Origin: Lederbergia graminis
GTDB taxonomy: Bacteria > Bacillota > Bacilli > Bacillales > Bacillaceae_C
Length of the DNA: 64,000 nucleotides
Direction of reading: 5' to 3'
Assembly: GCF_042655485.1 (NCBI RefSeq)
Contig: NZ_JBHSMC010000005.1
Location: 62,001 to 126,000, forward strand
Both the position numbers and the translations under genes were made by a program. The notes beneath the pieces are model-generated. The model ran no database searches, was not told where the DNA came from, and worked only from the letters and a program-made list of their open reading frames with translations. Of the stretch, positions 35,528 to 45,411 are shown piece by piece (positions within the stretch are counted from its first letter, which is position 1; the number at the start of each line of letters is the position of its first letter).

Positions 35528-35962
35528 TTATGATTGTTTAACAAATTCAGCTTCATTAGACACAGTTGCATTATTAATTTCTTCCGCAACTTCATTAACT
35601 ACCTCTGCAAGTTCAGCTGCTTCTTCCGATTGATCATGATTATCGGATTTCTTTACAGTACTTTTCAATTGTTCTGCTTTCGCTTTAACTGCATCTTTTA
35701 CATTTGTACCTGTTTCCATTGCTACTTGACGAAGATGTGCTGTTTTTTCTTTCGCTGTTGCAGAAATTTCCGTCCCTTTTTCCATGACGGTTTCCTTCCA
35801 TTCGCCTGATTTATCCTTTATTGTACTAACTTGTGTATTAATATCGCTTCTAAGTTCTTTACCGGACTTTGGAGCCAACAAAAGTGCTGTTGCAGCCCCC
35901 ACAATACTACCGACAATAACACCAGTTAAAAAATTTGTAGATCCATTTTGATTATTACTCAT
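35528..35962 (-). CDS. ytxH: YtxH-like general stress protein
   Basis: A 144-residue YtxH-family protein: one N-terminal glycine-zipper-like membrane segment (LTGVIVGSIVGAATALLLAP), the family motif KSGKELRSDI, then a long Lys/Glu/Ala-rich helix. In B. subtilis the ytxGHJ operon belongs to the sigma-B/sigma-H stress response; biochemical function is unknown. It follows ytxG after about 38 bases, so the two are co-transcribed. Confidence 0.9.
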   Translation of the reverse strand: MSNNQNGSTNFLTGVIVGSIVGAATALLLAPKSGKELRSDINTQVSTIKDKSGEWKETVMEKGTEISATAKEKTAHLRQVAMETGTNVKDAVKAKAEQLKSTVKKSDNHDQSEEAAELAEVVNEVAEEINNATVSNEAEFVKQS

Positions 35963-36000
35963 TTTTCCTCATCCTCCAATAATGTATTGTTCAAAATATA

Positions 36001-36489
36001 TTAACCACGACCTGTTTCTAGTTGGTGTGATGTAACTGTTGTATCAGTATTTACATTTTTTCTTCCTTTGGTTGAATGATTTTTTTCCCTAAACCATTTA
36101 TCCCTGATTTCCTTCACAATGGCTGTCCACTGAACTACTTGTCCAACCTTATCTTGATTTTTCTCAATCGAAGTAGCAACAGATGATGTTACTCTTTTTA
36201 ACGTGTTGTTTAGCTCTTGCACCGTATTTCCTACATCCTGTACAGCAGTTACAACTGTTTCTAGTTTTTCTGCTTTGCCTTGGAAATCCTCTGCTAGTGC
36301 ATTCGTTTTATGTAACAGAATGGTTGTTTCTCCTGTTACTCCTTGTAATTGTTTTTCAAGTCCGTCTAGTGTGTGTGAAACACTTTCTAACGTGCCTTTC
36401 ATTGCTTTTAACGTTTTAATTAGACTAATTACAAGTATGAAAAATGCTATCGCGATTAAAGCTACACTTAAATATAAAATTATTTCCAT
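36001..36489 (-). CDS. ytxG: DUF948 membrane protein YtxG
   Basis: A 162-residue DUF948 protein with one N-terminal membrane helix (LYLSVALIAIAFFILVISLI) and an amphipathic coiled-coil region of about 100 residues (TLESVSHTLDGLEKQLQGV). The chosen ATG has GGAGG eleven bases upstream; an ATG eleven codons earlier lacks a site. Pairing with ytxH between murC and ccpA is the Bacillus arrangement. A sigma-B type promoter was not evident. Confidence 0.88.
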   Translation of the reverse strand: MEIILYLSVALIAIAFFILVISLIKTLKAMKGTLESVSHTLDGLEKQLQGVTGETTILLHKTNALAEDFQGKAEKLETVVTAVQDVGNTVQELNNTLKRVTSSVATSIEKNQDKVGQVVQWTAIVKEIRDKWFREKNHSTKGRKNVNTDTTVTSHQLETGRG

Positions 36490-36701
36490 CCTTTGCAGCA
36501 CCTCCAAATCTGTCAATTCCACTTTACCCTTTTCACTTAAAAGATAAACAACTTTTAGATATACTTCTACATAAACTCTGATTTTCCTGCATTTTTACAC
36601 TAAAATATGAAAATGGTCGGAATATGTATTTATGTTTATCTTTTTATTTCAGTCCTATTCATAGTGTCTAATATTATGTACTTATCACCATAAGAAAAGA
36701 A

Positions 36702-36756
36702 GAGGAAGCCATTATCTTGGTCTATTTGTGAAACCAAGGAAATAATGGTTAACCTC
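36702..36756 (-). terminator. Long hairpin after murC
   Basis: GAGGAAGCCATTAT...CTTGGT pairs with ACCAAG...AAATAATGGTTAACCTC, leaving an 11-base loop, with CTTCTTTTCTT on the minus-strand exit side. Confidence 0.75.
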
Positions 36757-36770
36757 TTTTTCTACATGTA

Positions 36771-38090
36771 TTATTGAGCTTTTTTCAATTGTTGCCTTAA
36801 TAAATCTTCATATGCTGATTGAAATTTTTGAATATCTCCAGCACCCATAAATAGTAGGATTCCTTTATTTTGCATCAATAATGGAGATGTATCTTCTTCC
36901 ACTATTAACTCTGCACCAGGTATTTTATTCTTTAAATCATTCACTGTCAGTGTGCCATTAATTTCTCGAGCAGATCCAAATATTTCACATAAATATACCT
37001 TATCTGCTCCTCTTAGACTGTCTGCAAAATCATCCAAGAACGTTTGTGTTCTTGAATACGTATGTGGCTGAAACACTGCAACAATTGGCCTATTAGGATA
37101 CTTTTGACGTGCAGCATTAATTGTTGCCTTAATCTCAACAGGGTGGTGTGCATAATCATCCACTAGTACTTGATTCCCAACCTTCTTCTCTGTAAACCTT
37201 CTTTTTACACCTTGAAATGTTTTTAAGTATCTCTTTACGACATTTGTGTTTATATCTTCATAATGACAAAGAGCGATTACGGATAATGCATTTAAAACAT
37301 TATGATCTCCAAAGGAAGGTATTTCAAATGTGTCATGAAAATCATTACGAACATATACATCAAATTTTGTTCCAGATGAAGATGTCTGTAGATTTCGTGC
37401 TTGGAAATCATTCCTTTCACTAAAACCATAAAATATCACAGGAACTTCTGCTTGGATTTTTTGTAAATGCTCGTCATCACCATAGGCAATAATTGCCTTA
37501 TTTACTTGCATCGCCATTTGTTGAAAAGCTGAGAATACATCCTCAATATTTGAAAAATAATCTGGATGATCGAAATCGATATTCGTCATAATCGCATAAT
37601 CTGGAGAATAGGACAGAAAATGGCGACGATACTCACATGCTTCAAAAACAAAGTACTCAGAGTCCTTTATCCCTTTACCAGTTCCGTCACCGATTAAATA
37701 GGATGTTGGTTTCGCTCCTCCCATCACATGTGAAAGTAAACCTGTTGTTGACGTTTTTCCATGAGATCCTGTTACTGCAATACTTGTAAATTTCTTCATT
37801 AAATCCCCTAAAAATGTGTGATATCTTACAACAGGAATATTTCTATTTCTTGCTTCTTCAATTTCTTCATGTGTATCAGGAAAAGCATTCCCCGCTATTA
37901 CTGTCATACCTTCTTTTATATTTTCTCGTTGAAAAGGTAAAATAGTTATATTCAAATTTTCAAGTGCTGCTTGGGTAAAAAAGTATTTTTCCACATCGGA
38001 ACCTTGTACTTTATATCCCATATCGTGAAGAATTTGCGCTAGTGCACTCATTCCAGATCCTTTGATACCTACGAAATGGTATACTGTCAT
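36771..38090 (-). CDS. murC: UDP-N-acetylmuramate-L-alanine ligase MurC
   Basis: A 439-residue Mur ligase that adds L-Ala to UDP-MurNAc. Motifs: FVGIKGSGMSALAQIL for UDP binding, VTGSHGKTSTTGLL as the ATP P-loop, EACEYRRHFL, NIDFDHPDYF and VDDYAHHPVEI. GGAGGTTCGATT precedes the chosen ATG; a nine-codon extension is unlikely. It lies apart from the division and cell-wall cluster, next to sftA, as in B. subtilis. Confidence 0.96.
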   Translation of the reverse strand: MTVYHFVGIKGSGMSALAQILHDMGYKVQGSDVEKYFFTQAALENLNITILPFQRENIKEGMTVIAGNAFPDTHEEIEEARNRNIPVVRYHTFLGDLMKKFTSIAVTGSHGKTSTTGLLSHVMGGAKPTSYLIGDGTGKGIKDSEYFVFEACEYRRHFLSYSPDYAIMTNIDFDHPDYFSNIEDVFSAFQQMAMQVNKAIIAYGDDEHLQKIQAEVPVIFYGFSERNDFQARNLQTSSSGTKFDVYVRNDFHDTFEIPSFGDHNVLNALSVIALCHYEDINTNVVKRYLKTFQGVKRRFTEKKVGNQVLVDDYAHHPVEIKATINAARQKYPNRPIVAVFQPHTYSRTQTFLDDFADSLRGADKVYLCEIFGSAREINGTLTVNDLKNKIPGAELIVEEDTSPLLMQNKGILLFMGAGDIQKFQSAYEDLLRQQLKKAQ

Positions 38091-38197
38091 AATCGAACCT
38101 CCAACTTCGGCTGTCATTTTTATAATATGATTTTACGTTAGATTTGCTAAATCACTATGTTTTATTATTCATTATTATTTTCTGAGAATTAATTTGT

Positions 38198-38234
38198 ATG
38201 TAAAAACATGAATATGTTTTTACATATTTTTTTT
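38198..38234 (+). terminator. Plus-strand terminator without an obvious gene
   Basis: ATGTAAAAACAT, GAAT, ATGTTTTTACAT is a perfect 12-bp stem followed by eight T on the plus strand. Both neighbours (murC, sftA) run on the minus strand, so it would stop plus-strand transcription, for instance antisense RNA from murC. In the rest of the gap up to 38466 I see only an imperfect AAGGT/ACCTT hairpin near 38.3 kb. Confidence 0.65.
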
Positions 38235-38466
38235 CGTATTGTGCCATTATATCATTTATTAAGATCGAATGCCTAATAGTTGTAATTACTGCCAACCAGA
38301 TGGATAAGGTCTTTCAGGCATAAAGATAACCTTATACAACATTATAGGCTTCTTGTGAATATATGTGCTTTTAACATGGTATTTTATTAGTTATCTAAGT
38401 ATATACCCATCTTTTGAAGCATTTACACGGTAGCTACCTTAAAGCTGATTAGCTTCATTACTGAAG

Positions 38467-40848
38467 TTATAACGTCTCCTTCAGTTTTTCTAATTCATTG
38501 TGATTAATAAGAACATCTCGTGGTTTACTTCCTTTTGGTTCTGAAATAATTCCTTGTGTTTCCAACATCTCCATTAGTCGAGCTGCACGATTATAACCAA
38601 TACGGAAATTTCGTTGTAATAATGAGGTAGAAGCACTACCTTGATTAACAACAAAATCACAAGCGTCCATTAATAGCTCATCTTCATCTTCCTGAATTTG
38701 AGCTTTCTTAAGTAATTCCTCTTGTTCAAATAAATAATTAGGCTCTCCTTGATTACGCACAAAATCTATCACCCGATCAATTTCTTCATCAGAAACAAAG
38801 GTTCCTTGAAGTCTAACTGGTTTGGAAGAACCACTTTCTAAAAACAACATATCACCTCGACCTAAAAGCTTTTCTGCACCACTAATATCAATTATTGTAC
38901 GAGAGTCCACTTGTGAGGAGACCGAAAAAGCAATTCTTGTTGGCACATTCGCTTTTATTAATCCCGTAATTACATCAACAGATGGACGTTGTGTTGCAAT
39001 AATTAGATGGATCCCACATGCCCGTGCCTTTTGAGCAATCCTACAGATTGAATCTTCTACATCATGTGGTGCCATCATCATTAAATCTGCTAATTCGTCG
39101 ATAACTATTACAATAAAAGGAAGTTTTTCATGATGCTGCCCATTTTCTGTAGCAACTATATTATATCGATTAATATCTCTTACGCTCGCATGCGCAAATA
39201 ATTCGTAACGGCGTTCCATCTCATCAACGGCCCATTTTAAAGCTGCAGTCGCTGCCTTAACGTCAGTGATAACTGGGCTTACTAAATGGGGGATATGATT
39301 ATATGGAGCGAGCTCTACCATTTTCGGGTCAATTAGCAATAATTTTAAGTCTTCAGGTTTTGCTTTGTATAAAAGACTAACTAATATTGAATTAATACAA
39401 ACACTCTTACCAGAACCAGTAGCACCGGCAATTAAGCCATGTGGCATTTTCTTTAAGTCTGTCACAACTGGTGTACCAGAAATATCTAAACCAAGCGCTG
39501 CGGTTAATGGCGATTCACTTGATAGAAATGTTTCGTCGTTAATAATTTCACTAATTTGAACCGGTCTACTCTCATGATTAGGAAGCTCAATACCAATTGT
39601 TCTCTTCCCAGGTATAGGTGCCTCCATTCGAATATCTTTTGCAGCTAAACTTAATTTAATGTCATCACTCAAATTTGTTATCTTATTTACCTTCACACCA
39701 CGCTCTGGATGAACTTCAAACCTTGTAACAGATGGTCCTTGACTAACATTTACAACATATGCATTTACATTAAAATTTTGTAATGTTTCATCTAGGAGTT
39801 CGGTTTGCTCCGCGATCCATTGCTTATTTTCAGCTTTCGCAACAGGTGGATGCAATAGCTGAATAGGTGGAAATACATAAGACTCTAACGTCTTATCTGT
39901 TACGTCAGTCGAAGCAGCAACTTCCGTATTAATCGCTTCTTTGTACGCTTGTTGTAATTGTTGTGAACCTTGTTGCACATTTTGGCTCACTTCTTCATTT
40001 GTTTCTTGTCTACTCTTTTGACGCTCTTGAAAAGATTTTCGATCCTGTTTCAACATTAATACGTTAAATGGCATGTTTCTTCTCGGTTTCTTCTGTTTCA
40101 TGTCAGTCAGATTTGTAGGATTTGACTCTTTCGATTCCTCTTTCATTACATCATCCTGATTTGAAGACAGTTCCATTTCATTAATAACGGGCTCATTTTT
40201 TTCTTCTGTTACAAATTCCTCGCTACTCTCATACTGTACTTCCTTTTCTGTTTCATCTTGGTGTACATGTTCAGGAACAGTTGAAGCTTCAGGAATATGT
40301 ACCACTTCATGAGTATCCAAATTATTTTCTTGTTCTGTCTCACTCTCCGCCATCTGTTGTGATAAAGGATTTTCATCTACAGAAAAAGGTTTTGCTTTTC
40401 TTGGATCATTAAATCCATATATCGGTGACGGAACTGTTGAAGGTCGAAATGGTTGCCGCGATTTTGATTCTATCTTATTTGAAGTTGGTCGTCTATCCTT
40501 CTTTTGAAACACAGATTCAGGATATTCCTTCCCTAATGTTTTAGGGAGTCTTTCGCCATCATCTACTTGAGGTGGCGAAGAATAACGATTAGGCTGCCTA
40601 TTATAGCTTGCACTTCTATTCGTATTTCGTTGATTATCGGGTTTCTGTTGGATTGATTGTCTTTCTCGCTTTGGTTCATCTTCAATTAATGGAAACCGAA
40701 AATTTCCTTTCGGATAATGGTATGTCATTTTTGTATTCATTTTAGGTATGTGATTGTTATTTTGTAATTGCTTATTCTCGTAACTTGTTTGACTTTCTTC
40801 GTGTTCACTATCTAGAAATTTCGAAAAAACCTTTCTAAACCAGGACAT
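38467..40848 (-). CDS. sftA: DNA translocase SftA (FtsK/SpoIIIE family)
   Basis: A 793-residue cytosolic FtsK-like motor that moves chromosome ends away from the closing septum. The first 300 residues are low-complexity and lack membrane helices, which separates it from SpoIIIE. The motor has Walker A GATGSGKSVCINS, LLLIDPKMVEL and Walker B VIVIDELADLMM, and the C-terminal gamma winged helix (STSLLQRNFRIGYNRAARLM) would read SRS sites. It is shorter than the 952-residue B. subtilis protein because of a reduced linker. GAGGGATAAT precedes the ATG. Confidence 0.94.
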   Translation of the reverse strand: MSWFRKVFSKFLDSEHEESQTSYENKQLQNNNHIPKMNTKMTYHYPKGNFRFPLIEDEPKRERQSIQQKPDNQRNTNRSASYNRQPNRYSSPPQVDDGERLPKTLGKEYPESVFQKKDRRPTSNKIESKSRQPFRPSTVPSPIYGFNDPRKAKPFSVDENPLSQQMAESETEQENNLDTHEVVHIPEASTVPEHVHQDETEKEVQYESSEEFVTEEKNEPVINEMELSSNQDDVMKEESKESNPTNLTDMKQKKPRRNMPFNVLMLKQDRKSFQERQKSRQETNEEVSQNVQQGSQQLQQAYKEAINTEVAASTDVTDKTLESYVFPPIQLLHPPVAKAENKQWIAEQTELLDETLQNFNVNAYVVNVSQGPSVTRFEVHPERGVKVNKITNLSDDIKLSLAAKDIRMEAPIPGKRTIGIELPNHESRPVQISEIINDETFLSSESPLTAALGLDISGTPVVTDLKKMPHGLIAGATGSGKSVCINSILVSLLYKAKPEDLKLLLIDPKMVELAPYNHIPHLVSPVITDVKAATAALKWAVDEMERRYELFAHASVRDINRYNIVATENGQHHEKLPFIVIVIDELADLMMMAPHDVEDSICRIAQKARACGIHLIIATQRPSVDVITGLIKANVPTRIAFSVSSQVDSRTIIDISGAEKLLGRGDMLFLESGSSKPVRLQGTFVSDEEIDRVIDFVRNQGEPNYLFEQEELLKKAQIQEDEDELLMDACDFVVNQGSASTSLLQRNFRIGYNRAARLMEMLETQGIISEPKGSKPRDVLINHNELEKLKETL

Positions 40849-40973
40849 ATTATCCCTCTTTCTATATGCAGTTTCCTAAAGTTGTTAACTGCCTTATTAT
40901 ATCAAAAATACAGCATAAAAATTGAGTCTTTTGGAACATTATTAAAGAATCATTTGTGAAGAGGAGGATCATC

Positions 40974-41573
40974 TTGAGGATAATTAAGCCCATAATATAT
41001 AGCAGTTTTGTCTCACTTATGCTTGTTGGATGTGGGACAAATAATGGTAACAATAATGAATTTGCGTACGATAGTTCTCCGCCCCCACAGAATGGCCATT
41101 ATGATGGAGTTCAAAATACTAGCGATTGGACTGACTACAATTACAATAGTAACTATACAGGTAATGATCGATTTAATGCAAAATATCCCATGAATGTGAA
41201 TAATGGTAATCAAGCTACTGATAATATCGATGTTGCCGATGACATTGATGTTGCAGACGACATTGCTGATGCAGTCGCCCAATTAAAAGAAGTAGACAAT
41301 GCATATGTTCTTGTTACAAGAAGGAATGCGTATATTGCTGTTAAATTAACGAATGACTCCCGTAACGAACTCACAAAAAATATTGAAGAGAAAATAGCTA
41401 ATAAAGCTCGAAAAGTCGATAAAAATCTTGATCACGTTTATGTATCAGAAAACCCTGATTTTTATGAGCGTATGCACGGATATAGAAATGATTTAAATAA
41501 TGGCGAACCAGTTAGTGGCTTCTTTGAAGAATTCAACAACACCATACGGCGAATCTTCCCTAGTTCGCGTTAA
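40974..41573 (+). CDS. YhcN/YlaJ-type sporulation lipoprotein
   Basis: A 199-residue predicted lipoprotein. A basic, hydrophobic signal peptide ends in the lipobox LMLVGC; the mature part is Asn/Tyr-rich and then has the YhcN/YlaJ domain (IADAVAQLKEVDNAYVLVTR and RNAYIAVKL). The start is the TTG that follows GAGGAGGATCATC. A nine-residue duplication (NIDVADDIDVADDI) is encoded by an 18-bp repeat. Family members are found in spores; the role of this one is unknown. It is divergent from sftA. Confidence 0.82.
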   Translation: MRIIKPIIYSSFVSLMLVGCGTNNGNNNEFAYDSSPPPQNGHYDGVQNTSDWTDYNYNSNYTGNDRFNAKYPMNVNNGNQATDNIDVADDIDVADDIADAVAQLKEVDNAYVLVTRRNAYIAVKLTNDSRNELTKNIEEKIANKARKVDKNLDHVYVSENPDFYERMHGYRNDLNNGEPVSGFFEEFNNTIRRIFPSSR

Positions 41574-41612
41574 TAAACGGACTTATTTACAGTTAGTTTT
41601 ACAATTCACAAT

Positions 41613-41642
41613 AAAAGGCTGTCCGTTTTTCGGCAGCCTTTT
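41613..41642. terminator. Convergent terminator
   Basis: AAAAGGCTGtCCG and CGG-CAGCCTTTT pair around TTTTT, between the lipoprotein gene and the small gene on the opposite strand; A and T runs on either side suit both directions. Confidence 0.82.
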
Positions 41643-41644
41643 AA

Positions 41645-41845
41645 TTAATAAAATATACCTATTATGACAAGCGCTCCGAGTATTAATCCACCAATCGTAC
41701 CAATTGTTTCTGTATTAAGAATGGGTTTCGGAGTGAAAAATTTAATATCCTCTATATCTGTTTCTAACTTAGAAATCTTTTCATTTAATTGTTTTATTTC
41801 TTTTAATAACAATTCATTTGTTTCGTTATCCTTATTACTCATCAT
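41645..41845 (-). CDS. Small coiled-coil membrane protein, unknown
   Basis: A 66-residue protein I do not recognise by family. Residues 8-37 form a charged heptad-like helix (LLLKEIKQLNEKISKLETDI) and residues 46-65 a single membrane helix rich in Gly and Ile. GGAGGGGCGAG before two ATG codons is a strong ribosome-binding site, and the gene ends at a good terminator, so it is probably real. The layout resembles small phage-holin-like or membrane-scaffold proteins, but no function is claimed. Confidence 0.62.
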   Translation of the reverse strand: MMSNKDNETNELLLKEIKQLNEKISKLETDIEDIKFFTPKPILNTETIGTIGGLILGALVIIGIFY

Positions 41846-41993
41846 CTCGCCCCTCCATTCACTATTACATTATATACGAAGTACTATATGAATTGTTTCA
41901 TTTTTTCAAGAAATTCATACTAGTAAAATACTCATCTACAAAAAATCTATTTCTCAAGTTTTATTACAATAAGCTATATTCAGTCGCGCTAAG

Positions 41994-42030
41994 AAAAAAG
42001 CTGTCATCGGATTACTCCTAGACAGCTTTT
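41994..42030 (-). terminator. Terminator after the LtaS-family gene
   Basis: On the minus strand AAAAGCTGTC and GACAGCTTTT pair and continue into TTTTTTC, four bases past the stop codon. Confidence 0.85.
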
Positions 42031-42033
42031 GTT

Positions 42034-43974
42034 TTATTCATTTTCTTGTTTTTGATAATTATATTTTGAGCGATCGACTGGTTCGAAACCTTTAGGTGTA
42101 TGGAAGCGTAATAAATCACCATTTACAACATGGTCTGAAAGTGCCAATTTGTATTGTGCAAGTTCACGATATTTTTCTGCTTCTTGTAACATATCTTCCT
42201 CTAATAATTCACCAGTCTTAGAATCATAGTACTTGTCACCAACACTAGTAATAGTTGGGCTTACGAAGTCACCATTTCTAAATGGTACTAATTCATCATG
42301 TTCATCAGAGAATAAATCTGTACCGAAATGTACATAATCTCTCGTATCAATACCAAGCAAATGCATTAATGTTGGTTTAATGTCAATTTGAGCACCATAT
42401 TTATGGTTTATACCGCCTTCCATTCCTGGAACACGAATGAATAATGGTACACGTTGTAATGCAGCATTATCAAATTCTGTAACTTCCTTACCTAATACCT
42501 GGCTCATCGCTTCATTATGGTTTTTAGAAATACCATAGTGATCACCATACATAATGATAATGGAATTATCATATAATCCAGATTCTTTTAGATAAGTAAA
42601 GAACTCTTCTAATGCTTCATCCGCATATCGAGCAGTTTGGAAATAATTATCTACAGATTTATCTCCTGTCGTATGTGGCGCGATTGTTGCATCTTCATCA
42701 CTTATCGGATAAGGATAATGATGAGTAACCGTAATAAATTTCGTATAGAATGGTTGTGGTAATGATTCTAGTAATTCCTTTGATTGTTCAAAGAACGGTT
42801 TGTCCATTAATCCATAATCAGTTAAGTCCTCTGGATTCATATCATAAAATTTCTCATCGAAGAAATGGTTAAAACCAAATGATTTATAAATTTCATTTCT
42901 ATTCCAGAAGCTTCCTGCATTACCATGAAATACTGCAGATGTATATCCTTGTTGCCCTAGAATAGCTGGCGCTGCATGGTATACATTTCTTCCTTTCGTT
43001 GTAAAAGCTGAACCTTGTGGTAAACCATATAATGAGTTTTCGATCATAAATTCAGCATCTGCAGTTTTACCAGCTGCGACCTGATGGAAGAAGTTGTCAA
43101 AGTAGACTGTGTTTTCCTCTCTAGTTAAAGAGTTTAGGAACGGTGTTACTTCTTCTCCATGCAATTCGTAATCTATTAGGAATGATTGAATAGATTCTAA
43201 GTGAAAATAGATTACGTTCATCCCTTCACCAATTCCAAAGTATTCTGGATTTGGTTCTGCATAATTAGACTTTGTGAAGTTAAGAATTTCTGTAATATCA
43301 TCACTGCTCGCTGTAACTCTTTGTGCAGATGCCTTCGTACTTTGCACTGCATCGTATATTGTATAGTTGTACATACCTAAATATTTCACAATATAGTTAC
43401 GATCAAATCCTCTAGTTAATAATTGAGGACGGTCAGTTTCAGCTAAACCAATATTTGCACTGATAATTGCCAATGATAATGCGAACAAAGCCGCAACTTT
43501 TCGAAGTTTCATATCTTCCTTTTCTATTTTCACGAAACGAAATACAAGTATTCCCATTAAGAAAAGAAAGTCAATAAACAATAGTATGTCCGATGGCTTT
43601 AATAATGTTAAAATACTTCCGCTAACATCACCAAGATTTTGTGTCTGTGTTAATACTGGTAAAGTTATAAAGTCAGTAAATGAGCGGTAATACACAACAT
43701 TCGCAAATAAGATAATGGATAACAAAAGATATATAATCATTAATGCTATATATTTTTTGCGACCTTTAAACAAAAATGCTAAGCCAAGAAATAATAACGA
43801 AGAACCTAAAGGATTTAGGAGCAATAAAAACTCTTGAAATGTTCCTTCAACTCCTAAGTTAAACTGTGTTAATTGTACTGCGTATGTTTTTATCCAAAGA
43901 AATAGCACAGCTAAAAAGAAAAATCCTATATATTTGTTGAAAATACTTTGGAATCTAATCAAAAGGTTATTCAT
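42034..43974 (-). CDS. ltaS: Lipoteichoic acid synthase family protein
   Basis: A 646-residue LtaS-type enzyme that polymerises glycerol phosphate from phosphatidylglycerol outside the membrane. Five membrane segments occupy residues 15-180. A linker with a possible AXA signal peptidase site (TKASAQ) precedes the sulfatase-like domain. The catalytic Thr is in AAGKTADAEFM near residue 300, with metal and substrate residues in YGDHYGISKNH and VTHHYPYP. Bacilli hold several paralogues (LtaS, YfnI, YqgS, YvgJ), so the exact identity is open. Confidence 0.9.
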   Translation of the reverse strand: MNNLLIRFQSIFNKYIGFFFLAVLFLWIKTYAVQLTQFNLGVEGTFQEFLLLLNPLGSSLLFLGLAFLFKGRKKYIALMIIYLLLSIILFANVVYYRSFTDFITLPVLTQTQNLGDVSGSILTLLKPSDILLFIDFLFLMGILVFRFVKIEKEDMKLRKVAALFALSLAIISANIGLAETDRPQLLTRGFDRNYIVKYLGMYNYTIYDAVQSTKASAQRVTASSDDITEILNFTKSNYAEPNPEYFGIGEGMNVIYFHLESIQSFLIDYELHGEEVTPFLNSLTREENTVYFDNFFHQVAAGKTADAEFMIENSLYGLPQGSAFTTKGRNVYHAAPAILGQQGYTSAVFHGNAGSFWNRNEIYKSFGFNHFFDEKFYDMNPEDLTDYGLMDKPFFEQSKELLESLPQPFYTKFITVTHHYPYPISDEDATIAPHTTGDKSVDNYFQTARYADEALEEFFTYLKESGLYDNSIIIMYGDHYGISKNHNEAMSQVLGKEVTEFDNAALQRVPLFIRVPGMEGGINHKYGAQIDIKPTLMHLLGIDTRDYVHFGTDLFSDEHDELVPFRNGDFVSPTITSVGDKYYDSKTGELLEEDMLQEAEKYRELAQYKLALSDHVVNGDLLRFHTPKGFEPVDRSKYNYQKQENE

Positions 43975-44160
43975 ATTTGCACCTACCCTCTAGCAAGATA
44001 TTATGTCATATTTATATTGAAAATTAAAGGTCAAAATTAAACCAATTAAACTATTATTTTCTATTACAATCTCTAATTTGATGTTATAAAAAACATCAGA
44101 AACAAATTATACTCTGTATTAACAAAATGTCAAGTCGTTAAAAATCCACTATATATTATA

Positions 44161-45279
44161 TCACTTTTTCAAGAAATTTTCAGTGTAATACGGTCTCCAC
44201 TCATCATTAAAGGAAACACCCACTCCTAATTCTTCAAAATCCTTTTGTAATATATTTTCTCTATGCCCAATTGAATTCATTAACCCTTCATGGGCATAAA
44301 TACTACTAATCTGCCCGGATGCTAGGTTTTCACCTGCCATTACATAATGAATATTATCGTTCTCCATTCGTTCAAAAGGCGACAATCCATCCAAATTTGT
44401 ATGGCTAAAATAATTATTATCAGCCATATCCTTACTATGTTTACGGGCTGTTTTCATCACTTCTTCATTCCATTTTAATATAGATAGACCATGATTAACT
44501 CTGGTTGCATTCGTCAGGTCAAATAATTGATATTCAAACCCTTCTATCAATTTGGTATTTGGCTCTCCGAATATTTTCTTCTTCTGATCTTCCAGCTCTT
44601 TACTAATTATTTGTATTGCAGTTACAGTATTACTCTCATGTTTATCATAGAATATTGTTACATAATTGCCATCCACCCGAAAAATATCATATTCATCATT
44701 ATGCTGAAATTGGTAATGAACCCAACCCTTTTGAATACTTGTAAGCGGCTTATATGCTTCGAGAATTACATCCCTTGTACTTTCAAATGTAATGTTCATT
44801 GTAGATGATAATAAATCTTGGTTTGAATAAATTCCTGCCACCTTGTCCTCTTTATCATATGCAATCATGATGAAATTTTGATAATTATTATGATATGTCA
44901 CCCAATTGACACCATATTCATTCATAGTAATTCTTTTTGGAGCACCTACTATTTTCTCTATTTCAGCTTTTTCATCACCTAATCTAATATTGTTCATAGA
45001 AAAGGATTGATTCTCAGTGGGATCTGCTTGCCTTTTATCTCTTATTATATTATCTTCAACACCCGAGTTATCGGAAAATTTATCTTTCCATAATTGAAAT
45101 TGTTGTATGATCTTCTCTTCAACTGCATTTATTGTAGGGTGTTCTTGTATCCTCTTCATGTCTTCTTGTATATCGTTTACAACGCCATTTATTCCTGATT
45201 GTTTAAAATCTTCTCCGTAAAAATACCAAAGGGCGCCTACTAATAATATGATAGGAAAAAAATATTTTATTTTCGACAT
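44161..45279 (-). CDS. CAP-domain protein with CAP-associated N-terminal region
   Basis: A 372-residue secreted or membrane-anchored protein. An N-terminal hydrophobic helix (YFFPIILLVGALWYFYG) is followed by a CAP-associated region (about residues 95-235) and a C-terminal CAP/SCP domain with NATRVNHGLSILKWN, ARKHSKDMADNNYFSHTN and GHRENIL. This layout is like B. subtilis YlbC. CAP proteins in bacilli are often surface or spore-linked; biochemical role unknown. Start: the ATG after AGGGGTGACTATT. It is divergent from the kinase pair. Confidence 0.85.
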   Translation of the reverse strand: MSKIKYFFPIILLVGALWYFYGEDFKQSGINGVVNDIQEDMKRIQEHPTINAVEEKIIQQFQLWKDKFSDNSGVEDNIIRDKRQADPTENQSFSMNNIRLGDEKAEIEKIVGAPKRITMNEYGVNWVTYHNNYQNFIMIAYDKEDKVAGIYSNQDLLSSTMNITFESTRDVILEAYKPLTSIQKGWVHYQFQHNDEYDIFRVDGNYVTIFYDKHESNTVTAIQIISKELEDQKKKIFGEPNTKLIEGFEYQLFDLTNATRVNHGLSILKWNEEVMKTARKHSKDMADNNYFSHTNLDGLSPFERMENDNIHYVMAGENLASGQISSIYAHEGLMNSIGHRENILQKDFEELGVGVSFNDEWRPYYTENFLKK

Positions 45280-45411
45280 AATAGTCACCCCTGCTTGTTC
45301 AAATTTTTATTTTAGAGACTAACGGATGTGTCATAATTCTAAATATTAAAAAGCCATTGTGTATTCTTACAAATCATAGTAAGATTTACCTAAAAATACG
45401 AAGGAGGGCGA

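Noticed and set aside
40862..41053. Minus-strand frame opposite the lipoprotein signal peptide
   Set aside because: It is antisense to a well-supported lipoprotein start and lacks a ribosome-binding site.
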